64,000 bases of DNA from Sphingomonas sp. OV641 (GCF_900109205.1 NZ_FNZB01000001.1:310001-374000), one strand, 5' to 3'. Shown: positions 1 through 9,540, counted from the first letter of the stretch. Numbers and translations: made by a program. The notes: generated by a model from the sequence alone, not told the origin.

Positions 1-1
1 C

Positions 2-118
2 GGCAGCGAAGCTGTGACGCCGGAGAAGCTGGTCGCCCCGATGCTAGCGCGATTCATGGCGACTGACCGGGCGTTCACCAAGAGCCAGCGTCAGGGGATG
101 TCGAAGGATAGCGCATAG
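2..118 (+). CDS. C-terminal end of an unidentified protein (partial)
   Basis: An open frame enters from the left edge and runs 38 codons to a TAG at 116-118. The residues (TPEKLVAPMLARFMATDRAF in the middle) are compositionally protein-like. The end overlaps the 3' end of the convergent LysR gene by 28 bases. The protein family cannot be recognised from this tail, and a chance frame is possible. Confidence 0.25.
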   Translation, partial: GSEAVTPEKLVAPMLARFMATDRAFTKSQRQGMSKDSA

Positions 119-1002
119 CGGTCGCGCACGAAGGCGAGGAATCGCCGCAGCGCGGGATTGCCGTTGTCTCTCCGCCAGTATCCTGAATAGCCGATGAGCA
201 CCGGCCCCTGTTCGCTATGAACGGGTCGGTAAACCACATCGGGATAGCGCGCGCCCGTCCCGCCCTCGCAGACGATCGATAGGCCGAGCCCATCACCTAG
301 GATGCTTAGGATCGTCTCGCGGCTGGCATGGTGCATCCTGATGTCCGGCTGGACACCGACGAGCGACAGGCGGCCCAGCAGCATGTCTCGGATTTCCGGG
401 CCGGGATCGGCGGCCGTAAGCAGGAACCGCTCTCGCCGTAGGTCCGTCCAGTGGAGCAGGTCACGCTCGGCCAGCGGATGATTGGCCGGCAGCGCGACCA
501 TTACGCGCTCGCTCCAGAGCGATTCGTGCCGGAACCCGTCATGGCTGGCGTCGCCCAACAGGATCGCAATGTCGATCTCGCCGGTATCGAGCCCGGCGAA
601 CAGCGCGCGCCGGTCCGCTTCCACGCCATCTAGATCGGCATCGGGATGCGCGTTGCGCCAGCCCAACATGGTCGCGCGCAGGTTTCCGGCGGAGACCGAA
701 CTGTAATGCCCGACCATAAGCCCGCCGGCGCGGCCTTGCCCCGCCGCCCGCATGGTCGCCACCAGCTTGTCGGCGCTTGCCACCATCGGCCGGGCGCTGC
801 GGACGAGCTGACGCCCCGCGATCGTCATGGTGACGCCCGCGCGGGATCGCTCGAATATCTTCACCCCGACCACGCGCTCCAGCTTGAGAATGCTCCGGCT
901 AAGTGTCGATTGATCGACATCCAATGCGCGCGCCGCTCGGTAGAAACTGCCATGATCTGCCGCCGCTATGGCGTAGCGAAGCTGACGAATGTCGAACGGC
1001 AC
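91..1002 (-). CDS. LysR-family transcriptional regulator
   Basis: This is a 303-residue protein of normal LysR length. The N-terminal winged helix-turn-helix (residues about 1-60) contains FDIRQLRYAIAAADHGSFYR and STLSRSILKLER, typical of the family's DNA-binding helices. The rest is a periplasmic-binding-protein-like effector domain (about 90-300). The start is GTG at 1002, preceded by GAGGG six bases upstream; no in-frame ATG is near. It lies 127 bases downstream of czcC in the same direction, so it may be a separate unit. The effector and target are not readable from sequence. A decayed relative of its N-terminus occurs at 10740-10860. Confidence 0.9.
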   Translation of the reverse strand: MPFDIRQLRYAIAAADHGSFYRAARALDVDQSTLSRSILKLERVVGVKIFERSRAGVTMTIAGRQLVRSARPMVASADKLVATMRAAGQGRAGGLMVGHYSSVSAGNLRATMLGWRNAHPDADLDGVEADRRALFAGLDTGEIDIAILLGDASHDGFRHESLWSERVMVALPANHPLAERDLLHWTDLRRERFLLTAADPGPEIRDMLLGRLSLVGVQPDIRMHHASRETILSILGDGLGLSIVCEGGTGARYPDVVYRPVHSEQGPVLIGYSGYWRRDNGNPALRRFLAFVRDRYALSFDIP

Positions 1003-1129
1003 GCATAGCCCTCTATTCTTTTTGTTAGCGCGTCTTTTCGATCAAGAGCCTTCCTGAAAGGATACTTTGCTTGATAGTCAAACGGGCACGATCCTTGGCG
1101 TGGCTTCACGCCCACGAACGACGCACGCC

Positions 1130-2374
1130 TCAATCATGGTCGCCCTCGGGAACCCAGATGCTGTGGGAATCGATCTGCAACTTCAGCAGCGCCCGCGATG
1201 CTTCCGATCGCGCATCAATCTCGGATCGGCGGGCGTCGTTCGCCTGCCGACGAGCATAGAGCAGATCGACCAGATCAATCTGGCCTAGCTGATAACCACG
1301 CTCCGTCCTCCCGGCAGCGTCGGATGCGCTCTGTGCCGATGCCTGCGCGCTTCGCCACGCCTCCAGCCGGGTGCGTGCGTTGGACAGGTCCGCGTCGGCA
1401 ATGGCCGCGACCGATCGCTGGATATTGGCGAGTTCAAGACGGGCGGCGTTCGCCTCGGCCGAAGCCTGATCGGCTGCTGCCCGGCGATAGCCACCGCCCA
1501 GCGGGATGGATGCCACCACGCCTGCTCCTCGCTCCATGCCGCTACGCTCGCTGAACAAGCGGACACCAAAGGAGGGATCGGCGATCCGGTCTGCTCGAAC
1601 CCGCCGCGCAACGACGGCTAGCCGCTGTGCCTCGCGATCGGCGGCGCGAATCTCGTGACTGCGCTCGACGACCAGCGCCCGCATGGTTTCGAGATTCTGT
1701 AGCGGCCGTTCGGGCAAGGCCAGTTCAGCCGGCTCGGGAGGAAGCGGTATCTCTGGAAACGTCGCGACCAGGATCACGCGCGCCTGCTCGCGCGCAGAGA
1801 GCGATGCAGCGGCCTGGGCTTGCGCCTGCGCCAGCGCAGCGGAAGCCTGGTCGAGATCGAGCGCCGAAGCATCGCGGAGCTGGACGCGGCGCCGCAAGGC
1901 GGTCAGCGCCGCTTCCAGCGAGCGCACCGTGTCGAGGTCGTTGCGATAATGGCTGCCGGCGGTCAGCCAGTCATGCCAGAGTCCAGACAAGACCAACGCG
2001 GCCTGGTGGCGGGCATCCTCCATCTGGTTTTCCGCAACCTCGACGCCCAGCGCGCCAGATTCTCGGTCAAGCGCAGCCTTGCCGGGAAGGCGGAACGGGC
2101 GGGACAGGGTCGCGTCGAACTCGTCATAGCCGCCTTCGCGGTCGACGCTGCGGCGAATATAGCTGCCCGCGATCGTCGCTTCATGGGTGCCCCTGCGCAG
2201 CATGTCCCCGCGCGCGCGGGCGGCTTCGACCCGGGCGGCCGCCGCCATGACGGTTGGATGGTTGTCGAGAGCTTCGTTGACTTTCTCGACCGGCGGCAGG
2301 TCGGCGCGCTGGGCGTGGAGTGTGCCCGGCGCCAGCATCAGCACCATGGCCAGGGCCAGCACGGACGCTCTCAT
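1130..2374 (-). CDS. czcC: CzcC-like outer-membrane channel of a heavy-metal RND efflux system
   Basis: A 414-residue TolC/CzcC-family outer-membrane factor, which forms the exit duct for a tripartite metal efflux pump. It opens with a signal peptide (LALAMVLMLAPGTLHA, residues about 5-20), followed by the repeated long alpha-helical segments rich in Ala, Arg and Glu typical of the OEP family. The ATG at 2374 is chosen over upstream codons because it has a GGGAGG ribosome site and yields the signal peptide; the preceding 90 in-frame codons belong to another gene's shadow. Its ATG overlaps the stop of the DUF3240 gene (ATGA), so translation is probably coupled. It is the last gene of the czcB-czcA-DUF3240-czcC set. 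Confidence 0.92.
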   Translation of the reverse strand: MRASVLALAMVLMLAPGTLHAQRADLPPVEKVNEALDNHPTVMAAAARVEAARARGDMLRRGTHEATIAGSYIRRSVDREGGYDEFDATLSRPFRLPGKAALDRESGALGVEVAENQMEDARHQAALVLSGLWHDWLTAGSHYRNDLDTVRSLEAALTALRRRVQLRDASALDLDQASAALAQAQAQAAASLSAREQARVILVATFPEIPLPPEPAELALPERPLQNLETMRALVVERSHEIRAADREAQRLAVVARRVRADRIADPSFGVRLFSERSGMERGAGVVASIPLGGGYRRAAADQASAEANAARLELANIQRSVAAIADADLSNARTRLEAWRSAQASAQSASDAAGRTERGYQLGQIDLVDLLYARRQANDARRSEIDARSEASRALLKLQIDSHSIWVPEGDHD

Positions 2375-2670
2375 GCGATCCTCCCGTGGCTGACGACCCG
2401 CAGGGCGTGCCAGCGCACCGGCCGTTCGCGCCGTGAGTCCGTCACCGCTCGGATCACATCTTCCTGGACAGTGTCCGCGATGATGAGTTCGACCGCACTT
2501 CGCCGAAGATTGCCCGTCACCTGTTCGGCGGTTCGCGCGTCGCTGAAATCCCGGCCACGCACCGCCTCTTCCCGGACGTGGATCGGCGCCCGCGCGACGG
2601 TGCGGATCGCTTCCACGATCGTCTCCGTATCCCGGATCGCACAATGGAAGGTCAGAAGCAGGTCAGGCAT
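2371..2670 (-). CDS. DUF3240-family small protein in the czc operon
   Basis: A 99-residue protein starting MPDLLLTFHCAIRD and carrying the RGRDF..ARTAEQVTG segment of DUF3240, a small P-II-like ferredoxin-fold family found with CzcABC genes in proteobacteria. The biochemical role is unknown; a regulatory or metal-sensing accessory for the pump is an inference from context. The ATG at 2670 overlaps the end of czcA by 8 bases, and its stop overlaps the czcC start (ATGA), so it is embedded between pump genes by translational coupling at both ends. An upstream in-frame codon would lengthen it by nine residues, but ATG 2670 matches the family's usual start. Confidence 0.8.
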   Translation of the reverse strand: MPDLLLTFHCAIRDTETIVEAIRTVARAPIHVREEAVRGRDFSDARTAEQVTGNLRRSAVELIIADTVQEDVIRAVTDSRRERPVRWHALRVVSHGRIA

Positions 2671-5600
2671 TTTCGGGTTTCCCGGCGCTCTCGCCAAAGC
2701 GCTCGAACAGGATGGGCAAAAGCACGAGCGTCAGCAGCGTGGACGTGATGAGGCCGCCGATGACGACGATGGCGAGCGGACGCTGGATTTCCGATCCGGG
2801 GCCGCTGGCGAACAGCAAGGGCACCAGGCCGAAGGCCGTGATGCTGGCGGTCATCAGCACCGGCCGTAGCCTGCGCTCCGCGCCTTGCCGGACCGCCTCG
2901 GCCATGCCGTAGCCCTCGGCCAGCAGTTGACGGAAATAGGCCACCAGCACGAGACCGTTGAGAACGGCGATGCCGAGCAAAGCGATGAACCCGACCGATG
3001 CGGGCACCGAGAGATATTCGCCCGAAGCCCAGAGCGAGACGACGCCGCCGACCATCGCGAACGGAATGTTGAGCAGGATAAGGATCGCGGCGCGCAGCGA
3101 CCGCAGCGTCGCCAGCAGCACGAAGAAGATCAGCAGCAGCGCCACCGGGATGACGAGCATCAGCCGGGCCGAGGCGCGCTGCTGGTTCTCGAACTGGCCG
3201 CCCCAGACGATGCGGTAGCCGGCCGGCAGCTTCACCTTTGCGGCGACCGCCGCCTTGGCCTCATCGACATAGCCCACCAGGTCGCGGCCAGAAACGAACG
3301 CCTGCACCAGCGCGAAGCGGGAGCCGTTCTCATGATCGAGCTTGACCGGACCCTGTGTCGTCTCGACCCGAGCCATGTCGCTGACGCGCGCCAACCCTCC
3401 GTCCGGCGTGCGCAATTGCAGGTCGGCGAAACGGGCGGGATCGGAGCGCAGGCTCTCGTCACCCCGGATGACGATCGGCACGCGCTTCTGTCCCTCGGCG
3501 ACGATGCCGGCCCGAACCCCCTCGACCTGAGCGCGAAGCGCATCCTGCATCTGGTCGACCGGCATCCCGAAGCGTCCGGCGGCCGCGCGATCGATGTCGA
3601 GTTGAAGATAATCAACACTGTCATTGGCGACGGTCAGGACTTCCGAGGCGCCGCTTATGCCCGAGAGCGCGTGCTGGACCTGCCCGGCAAGATCACCGAG
3701 CGTCGCCAGGTCCGGGCCGAATATCTTGACGGCAAGATCGCCGCGCGCGCCGGTCAACATCTCCGACACACGCATCTCGATCGGCTGTGTGAAGCTGGGC
3801 TGGATGCCGGGCAGTCCCTCGATCGCCTTGCGCATCTCGCCGACCACGAAGTCCTTGTCGCCGCGCCACTCGGACTGCGGTTTCAGGCGCACGAAACTGT
3901 CGGTCTCGTTCGGCCCCATCGGATCGAGGCCGATCTCGTCGGAGCCTACGCGGGCGATCACATCCTGCACCTCGGGCACGGCGCGCAGCGCGCGCTGCAC
4001 CGCCAGGTCGCCCTTCACCGACTGGTCGAGGCTGATCGAAGGCAGCTTGGTGAGCTGGACGATCACCGAGCCCTCATCCATCGTCGGCATGAAGGTCTTG
4101 CCGACCGCGCCATAGGCCATGCCGGCGATCACCAGGCCCGCCGCCGCCAGGCCATAGACCACCCGCTTGTGAGCGAACGCGGTCGCCAGCAGCGCATGAT
4201 AGCGCGGTGAGAGCTGGCGCATGATCCACGGCTCGCCATGATGGCCGCTCTTGAGTCCGAACGACGACAGGACCGGCACCAGCGTGAGCGCCAGCAGCAG
4301 CGATCCGGCGAGCGCGAAGACGATGGTGAGGGCCACCGGCGCGAACAGCTTGCCTTCAAGTCCCTGGAGCGCAAGCAGCGGCAGGAACACGAGTGCGATG
4401 ATGATGATACCGGCCGAAACCGGCACGATGACCTCGCTTGACGCCTGGAAAATCTGATTGAGGCGCGGATGGCCTTCCTCATGCGGACGCCCGAGCCGCT
4501 CGACGATATTCTCGACCACCACCACCGCGCCATCGACCAGCATGCCGATGGCGATGGCGAGTCCGCCCAGGCTCATCAGATTGGCGGACAGGCCCATGCC
4601 GTGCATGAACAGGAAGGTGATGAGCGCCGCCATCGGCAGGGTCGCGGCCACGATCGCGGCGGCCCGCCAGTCGCCCAGGAACAGGATGAGCAGGACGACC
4701 ACGAGGATCGTGGCTTCGAGCAACGCTTCCTCGACCGTGCCGACGGCGTGCCCGATCAGATCGGATCGGTCGTAGAAGACATCGACATGGGTGCCGGCCG
4801 GCAGGGTTTTCTCAAGCTCCGCCAGCCGGGCGCGCACGCCATCGACGACCATGCGGGCATCGGCGCCGCGCAGGGCGATCACCAGCCCTTCGACCGCCTC
4901 GGCTTTGCCATTCTTGGTGACCGCGCCATAGCGGGTGAGACTGCCGGTCCCGACTGCTGCGACGTCGCCCAGACGGATGATGCGGCCGTCGCGGCTGGCG
5001 ATCACAAGCGACTGCAGGTCGTTGATCGTGCGGATCGCACCGACCGCGCGCACGATCAGCGATTCCTCGCCGCTGGTGAGTCGTCCCGCGCCGTCATTGC
5101 GGTTTCCGCTCTCGATCGCGCCGCGCAGGTCGGCGATAGAGAGTTTCGCGCTGGCCAGCGCCACCGGATCGGGCCTGACCTCGAAGGTCCGCACATAGCC
5201 GCCGAGCGCATTGACGTCGGCGACGCCGGGCACGGTCCTCAGCGCGGGCCGGATCGTCCAGTCGAGCAGTTCGCGTTTCTGCTGGAGGCTGAGCGGCCCC
5301 TCGATCGTGAACATATAGATATCGGACAGCGGCGTCGAAATCGGGGCGAGACCGCCGCCGACCGAAGCCGGCAAGTCGGCCAGCACGCCGGACAGGCGCT
5401 CGGCGACCTGTTGGCGTGCCCAGTAGATGTCGGTCCCATCGGTGAAGTCGATGGTGATATCGGCGATGGCATATTTGGCGGTCGAGCGCAGGATCGCCTG
5501 ATTGGGGATACCCAGCATCTCCATCTCGATCGGCGTGATGACGCGGCTCTCCACCTCCTCGGGTGTCATACCAGGCGCCTTCAGGATCATCTTGACCTGC

Positions 5601-5734
5601 GTCTGGGCGATATTGGGATAGGCATCGACAGGAAGGTTTACGAATGCCCATGCGCCGAGGCCCGCCACTGTCAGGGCGAGAGCGAGAACGAGCAGGCGAT
5701 AGGATAGGGCCGTGGCTACCAGCGCGCGAAGCAT
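2663..5734 (-). CDS. czcA: CzcA/CusA-family heavy-metal RND efflux transporter
   Basis: A 1,023-residue inner-membrane proton/metal antiporter of the HME-RND family, full length. It shows the N-terminal TM helix followed by VDAYPNIAQTQV, the DFTDGTDIYWARQQVAERL pore-domain signature, and TM4 with AIGMLVDGAVVVVEN carrying the conserved Asp of proton translocation. The second periplasmic loop contains MRVSEMLTGARGDLAVKIFG. TM4 has AIG where classical CzcA and CnrA have DFG, so the cation (Co/Zn/Cd, Ni or other divalent metal) cannot be assigned with confidence. It follows czcB by only 6 bases and overlaps the DUF3240 gene. Confidence 0.95.
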   Translation of the reverse strand: MLRALVATALSYRLLVLALALTVAGLGAWAFVNLPVDAYPNIAQTQVKMILKAPGMTPEEVESRVITPIEMEMLGIPNQAILRSTAKYAIADITIDFTDGTDIYWARQQVAERLSGVLADLPASVGGGLAPISTPLSDIYMFTIEGPLSLQQKRELLDWTIRPALRTVPGVADVNALGGYVRTFEVRPDPVALASAKLSIADLRGAIESGNRNDGAGRLTSGEESLIVRAVGAIRTINDLQSLVIASRDGRIIRLGDVAAVGTGSLTRYGAVTKNGKAEAVEGLVIALRGADARMVVDGVRARLAELEKTLPAGTHVDVFYDRSDLIGHAVGTVEEALLEATILVVVLLILFLGDWRAAAIVAATLPMAALITFLFMHGMGLSANLMSLGGLAIAIGMLVDGAVVVVENIVERLGRPHEEGHPRLNQIFQASSEVIVPVSAGIIIIALVFLPLLALQGLEGKLFAPVALTIVFALAGSLLLALTLVPVLSSFGLKSGHHGEPWIMRQLSPRYHALLATAFAHKRVVYGLAAAGLVIAGMAYGAVGKTFMPTMDEGSVIVQLTKLPSISLDQSVKGDLAVQRALRAVPEVQDVIARVGSDEIGLDPMGPNETDSFVRLKPQSEWRGDKDFVVGEMRKAIEGLPGIQPSFTQPIEMRVSEMLTGARGDLAVKIFGPDLATLGDLAGQVQHALSGISGASEVLTVANDSVDYLQLDIDRAAAGRFGMPVDQMQDALRAQVEGVRAGIVAEGQKRVPIVIRGDESLRSDPARFADLQLRTPDGGLARVSDMARVETTQGPVKLDHENGSRFALVQAFVSGRDLVGYVDEAKAAVAAKVKLPAGYRIVWGGQFENQQRASARLMLVIPVALLLIFFVLLATLRSLRAAILILLNIPFAMVGGVVSLWASGEYLSVPASVGFIALLGIAVLNGLVLVAYFRQLLAEGYGMAEAVRQGAERRLRPVLMTASITAFGLVPLLFASGPGSEIQRPLAIVVIGGLITSTLLTLVLLPILFERFGESAGKPENA

Positions 5735-5740
5735 GGCCGA

Positions 5741-6868
5741 TTACCGCGACAGGGCGAGCGCTTTGAGCGCGCTCGTGCCAGCGATGACGACCTGTTCGCC
5801 GGGCTTCACGCCGGACAGCAATACGGCCTGGCCGCCGCCCGTCCCGCTGATCTCTACGTCGCGCATGGCAAAGCCGCCGGTGGTGGCGACGAAGACGACA
5901 GTCCTGTTGTTCACCGTGGCGACTGCGGCAGCCGGCACACCAACCGCACCCGCAGGCGCTGGGCCGGCGATCGACAGGCTGGTTGCCCGCCCGGCCACGA
6001 TACCTGGACCGGCGGCGATCTCGGCCTTCACGCTGGCTGACCGGGTTGCCGGATCGATGGTCGATCCGACCGCCGTCACGCGGCCCCTGATGTCTGGATC
6101 GATCCGCACGGTCATGCCAGGGTGGACCAGCCCCACCAGCCGCTCGGGCAACTGGCCGAGCACTTCGTAACGGTTCGCCGCGTCGATCACATAAGGCGCG
6201 GTCGTCCCGTCCACCGAACCTCCCGCCTGGATGCTGGCGGTCGTGACGCGGCCTGCAATCGGCGCCGTCAGCGTATAGCTGCCGCTTGCGCCATGACCGT
6301 TGACCATCCGCAGGATGCGCGCTTTCTCGGAAACGTCGGCGCTGGTTTCCACAGCCATCGCACTGGCCTCGTCGGCGCGAGCGCCGGCAATGATGCCCTC
6401 GCGGCTGAGTTGTGACAGGCGGGCGGCATTCGACCGAGCAACTCCGAGGCGCGCATTTGCCCGCGTCAGGTCCGCGCCCATCATCAGCACCTCGCGGCTG
6501 GAAATGACCGCCAGCGGCTGTCCCTGCCGCACCGTGTCGCCCTCGACGACCAGCGTGCGCATCACCACGCCGGGGAAGGTCGCTGCCACCGCCACGCGCG
6601 CATTCGCCGGAGGCTGGATCACCGCCGGCACCGTCGCCAGCGGGGCGTCTTCAACGGCGACCGCAGGAGCCAGCCGGATACCAAGCTGTGCCGCCTGCTT
6701 GCCGTCCACCCTGAGATCACCGGGGACGGCTCCAGCATTTGCCTGAACCGTCCCCGGCCGCGCCGCAGGGGGTGCCGGCGCGTTCGAGTCAGCAGCGATC
6801 CACCACAGGCCGGATACGATGCCGACCGCTACTATGGCGCCAATGGAAAGATAGGCTCGGCTGTTCAT
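5741..6868 (-). CDS. czcB: CzcB-like periplasmic adaptor of the RND efflux pump
   Basis: A 375-residue membrane fusion protein linking CzcA to the CzcC channel. It has one N-terminal membrane anchor (residues about 5-25), a biotinyl-lipoyl-like segment with VEGDTVRQGQPLAVISS (about 110-125), an alpha-helical hairpin, the returning lipoyl half (YTLTAPIAGRVTTASI), and beta-barrel and membrane-proximal domains. The ATG at 6868 gives a proper anchor. The gene lies 49 bases after the histidine-kinase gene and 6 bases before czcA, so it is probably transcribed with both. Confidence 0.93.
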   Translation of the reverse strand: MNSRAYLSIGAIVAVGIVSGLWWIAADSNAPAPPAARPGTVQANAGAVPGDLRVDGKQAAQLGIRLAPAVAVEDAPLATVPAVIQPPANARVAVAATFPGVVMRTLVVEGDTVRQGQPLAVISSREVLMMGADLTRANARLGVARSNAARLSQLSREGIIAGARADEASAMAVETSADVSEKARILRMVNGHGASGSYTLTAPIAGRVTTASIQAGGSVDGTTAPYVIDAANRYEVLGQLPERLVGLVHPGMTVRIDPDIRGRVTAVGSTIDPATRSASVKAEIAAGPGIVAGRATSLSIAGPAPAGAVGVPAAAVATVNNRTVVFVATTGGFAMRDVEISGTGGGQAVLLSGVKPGEQVVIAGTSALKALALSR

Positions 6869-6917
6869 GCCCTTCGCCTAGAGGGACAAACTGACGGCTC
6901 CCTGACGGCGAGGAGAT

Positions 6918-7937
6918 TCAGCTATTCTCCGGGAACCGCAATGTCAGTTCGCGTGCGCCCGGATCGGTGGTCAGCGCGCCGCCATGCGCGGCCATGATTC
7001 GCTCGACGATCGCGAGCCCGAGGCCCGCGCCGTCCTTGCTGGCATGGTCGGCGCGGCTGTGGCGCCGGATCAGATCATGCAGCCGATCGGAAGACAGGCC
7101 CGGCCCCTGATCCTTGACCCGGATGGCACACCCAGGGCCGACGAACACCTGCACGGCGCCACCGGCAGGCGTTGCGCGCACCGCATTCTCCACCAGATTG
7201 CGGAGCGCCGCCGCTATCGCTTCGCGCCGGCCGCGCACGATCGGCGATTCCGCCCCGGCTTCCAGGGCGATCGTCTTGCCGGCCGCGATCACACCCGGCG
7301 CCAATAGGCTAACGACATCGGTCGCTACATCGGTCAACGGCACGGCCTCGGGTGCCAGTTGCGCCGCCGCCGCCGCGTCGATCTGGGCGAGCAGCATCAA
7401 TTGATCGATCAGCCGTCGCATTGCCGCGACATCGGCTTTCAGGCGACTTGCCTCGGTATGGTCGAACTGGTCGAGTTCGAGCGACAGCACCGCAAGCGGG
7501 GTGCGCAGTTCGTGCGCGACATCAGCGGCGAACGCTTCCTGCCGTGTGGCAGCGTCATCCAGCCGCGCGAGCAGATCGTTGACGGCATCCGTGAACGGCA
7601 GGGCTTCGGCAGGCATCCGCGACGTGTCGATCCGGTATCCGCGCTCATGCCCGCGCGCCGCCTCGATCTCCATGGCGGCCTCTTCCAGCGGCATGAAGGC
7701 CTGTCGGATGACCCTGAGACCGACAAACGCCATTGGCACCATCAGGACAAGGACCGGCAGACCGACATGTTCGAGCATCTCGCGGATCGCGCGATCCGTG
7801 GCCTGCTTCGCGCTGAGATCGACAAACGAAAGACGGTAGAAGAAGACGACGGCAGCGAGCAATAGGATCGAGCCGATCAATCCGACCAGACCGAGCCCTC
7901 TTGCCAGACGCCGGGAAACGGATCGCCGATGTGTCAT
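6918..7937 (-). CDS. Sensor histidine kinase of the metal-efflux two-component system
   Basis: A 339-residue membrane kinase. Two TM helices (about 13-34 and 58-76) enclose a very short periplasmic loop of about 24 residues. HAMP follows, then the dimerisation domain with phospho-accepting His142 in ADVAHELRTPLAVLS, and an HATPase domain with N-box NLVENAVRATP, G1 DQGPGLSSD and G2 DGAGLGLAIV. The tiny periplasmic loop suggests signal perception in or near the membrane. Its ATG overlaps the response-regulator stop (ATGA). Position just ahead of czcB implies control of the pump, as with CzcRS/CusRS-type pairs. Confidence 0.93.
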   Translation of the reverse strand: MTHRRSVSRRLARGLGLVGLIGSILLLAAVVFFYRLSFVDLSAKQATDRAIREMLEHVGLPVLVLMVPMAFVGLRVIRQAFMPLEEAAMEIEAARGHERGYRIDTSRMPAEALPFTDAVNDLLARLDDAATRQEAFAADVAHELRTPLAVLSLELDQFDHTEASRLKADVAAMRRLIDQLMLLAQIDAAAAAQLAPEAVPLTDVATDVVSLLAPGVIAAGKTIALEAGAESPIVRGRREAIAAALRNLVENAVRATPAGGAVQVFVGPGCAIRVKDQGPGLSSDRLHDLIRRHSRADHASKDGAGLGLAIVERIMAAHGGALTTDPGARELTLRFPENS

Positions 7938-8608
7938 GCTGTCTCTCGCAGCATATAGCCTATGCCCCGGATCGTATTCAGCTTTCCGCCCGCACCAGCT
8001 TCGTCGAGTTTCCGTCGCAATCGCGACATTGCGGCTTCCACCGCATTAGGCGTGACTGGCTCGTTGAAGCTGTAAAGCGCGTCCTCGATGGCGCCGCGCC
8101 GGACAACCGTGCCCGCGCGCCGCATCAGTAGTTCCAGAAGATCGGCTTCACGGCGGGACAAGTCGATCTCATTACCTTCGTAGCGCGCCGCTCTGGCCGC
8201 CGTGTCGAAACTTAGCGCTCCTATTTCGATCACGGTCTGCGCTCGTGGACCGGGACGGCGCAGCAGCGCCCGGACCCGAGCCGCGAGTTCCTCGATCTCG
8301 ATCGGCTTCACGACATAATCGTCCGCGCCACCATCGAGTCCCGCAACCCTGTCCTCCAGTGCGCCGCGCGCTGTCACGATGAGCGCCGGTGCGACATGTT
8401 GTGCGCGGCGTCTTGCGCCAAGCCAGTCGACGCCATCACCGTCCGGCAGGCCGAGGTCGAGGATGATCGCGTCGTAGGCCGCTCCATCCATGGCGCTGTC
8501 CGCATCGGTGAGATTGCCGGCGATGTCGCAGGAGAAGCCACGGCGCTGAAGCCCCTCGGCCATCAGCTTTGCCAGTCGGTCGTTGTCCTCGACGATAAGC
8601 ACTCGCAT
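7934..8608 (-). CDS. OmpR/PhoB-family response regulator
   Basis: A 224-residue regulator with an intact receiver domain (acidic pair in LIVEDND, phospho-acceptor Asp51 in ILDLGLPDGDG, conserved Thr in VTARGALEDRV, Lys in YVVKPIEIEELAARV) and a C-terminal winged helix (SRREADLLELLMRRAGTVV, RGIGYMLRE). It is translationally coupled to the sensor kinase and is the first gene of the apparent regulator-kinase-czcB-czcA-DUF3240-czcC transcription unit. Metal-responsive activation of the efflux genes is inferred from this order. Confidence 0.93.
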   Translation of the reverse strand: MRVLIVEDNDRLAKLMAEGLQRRGFSCDIAGNLTDADSAMDGAAYDAIILDLGLPDGDGVDWLGARRRAQHVAPALIVTARGALEDRVAGLDGGADDYVVKPIEIEELAARVRALLRRPGPRAQTVIEIGALSFDTAARAARYEGNEIDLSRREADLLELLMRRAGTVVRRGAIEDALYSFNEPVTPNAVEAAMSRLRRKLDEAGAGGKLNTIRGIGYMLRETA

Positions 8609-8619
8609 GAGGGGCGACT

Positions 8620-8632
8620 CTCTAGTCTAGAG
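8620..8632. promoter_or_regulatory. Short palindrome in the leader of the response-regulator gene
   Basis: CTCTAG-T-CTAGAG is a perfect 6+6 inverted repeat 12 bases upstream of the regulator's ATG. It could be an operator or an mRNA feature near the ribosome site. Low complexity of the arms leaves chance possible. Confidence 0.3.
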
Positions 8633-8792
8633 TTCCGGCGCGGTCGTGTTCGACCTGCGTTCTCCAATCACAATGACGGAAATCGCATGGATATCTGCTG
8701 CACTTCGGGAGAAGATGATCGGCCCTCGTCGCGATACGTCCCATGGCCGAAATCACCCTGACGGTAGAGATTTCTCGATGCGATGCGAAAAT

Positions 8793-9494
8793 TCAAAGAG
8801 ATGTCCCGAAAAGGCGTCCGATACCCGCCGTCAGAGCCATCGCCAGTGCGCCCCAGAAGGTGACTCGGATCACGGCGCGGATAGGTGCAGCTCCGCCCGC
8901 CTGGGCGCCGAGGAATCCGAGCACAGCCAGGCAAACCAGCGACGTGGCGATCACTAGCGGGATCAGGAACTGTTGCGGGGCTAGCGCAATGACGGCCAGG
9001 GGCGCCGCCGCTCCGGCGCTGAAGGTGATCGCCGAAGTCAGCGCGGCCTGCAGGGGGCGCGCAGTCGAGACTTCCGAGATGCCAAGTTCGTCGCGAGCAT
9101 GTGCTCCCAAAGCGTCCTTGGCCATAAGTTGATCGGCAACCTGCAAGGCGAGATCGACATCGAGTCCTCGTCCGACGTAGATATTCGCCAGTTCCTGGCG
9201 CTCGAAATCGGGTTGATCTGTGAGTTCGCGCTTTTCCAGCGCAAGATCGGCCTTCTCTGTATCCGACTGCGAACTGACCGAAACATATTCACCCGCCGCC
9301 ATCGACATTGCGCCGGCAACCAACGCCGCAACGCCTGCGATCAGGATAGCGGCTTTATCCGCGCCGGAAGCAGCGACACCGGCGATCAGGCTCCCTGTCG
9401 ACACTATCCCGTCGTTGGCGCCCAAGACGGCAGCGCGCAGCCAGCCGATGCGGCTCACTGCGTGGCGCTCAGGATGAGTTCGTAGTCTGCTCAT
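8793..9494 (-). CDS. VIT/CCC1-family metal transporter
   Basis: A 233-residue integral membrane protein of the vacuolar iron transporter family. Family hallmarks are GWLRAAVLGANDGIVSTGSL at the start of TM1, the cytosolic metal-binding stretch with AAGEYVSVSSQSDTEKADL and many Glu residues (ELTDQPDFERQELANIYVGR), and four further hydrophobic helices. Homologues move Fe2+ or Mn2+. It lacks the ferritin-like N-terminal domain of MbfA-type proteins. It is transcribed toward the two-component regulator with a 184-base gap, so it is probably an independent unit in the same metal-homeostasis neighbourhood. Confidence 0.88.
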   Translation of the reverse strand: MSRLRTHPERHAVSRIGWLRAAVLGANDGIVSTGSLIAGVAASGADKAAILIAGVAALVAGAMSMAAGEYVSVSSQSDTEKADLALEKRELTDQPDFERQELANIYVGRGLDVDLALQVADQLMAKDALGAHARDELGISEVSTARPLQAALTSAITFSAGAAAPLAVIALAPQQFLIPLVIATSLVCLAVLGFLGAQAGGAAPIRAVIRVTFWGALAMALTAGIGRLFGTSL

Positions 9495-9540
9495 CGCTTG
9501 GTCCCCACGCGATCTGACCCGGCGGCGCGGGCCGGCTGTT

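Noticed and set aside
2885..5707. Long plus-strand open frames (over 400 codons each) opposite czcA
   Set aside because: They are antisense to a full-length, motif-complete RND pump and have Arg/His/Gln/Asp-rich compositions typical of high-GC shadow frames, with no recognisable domain.
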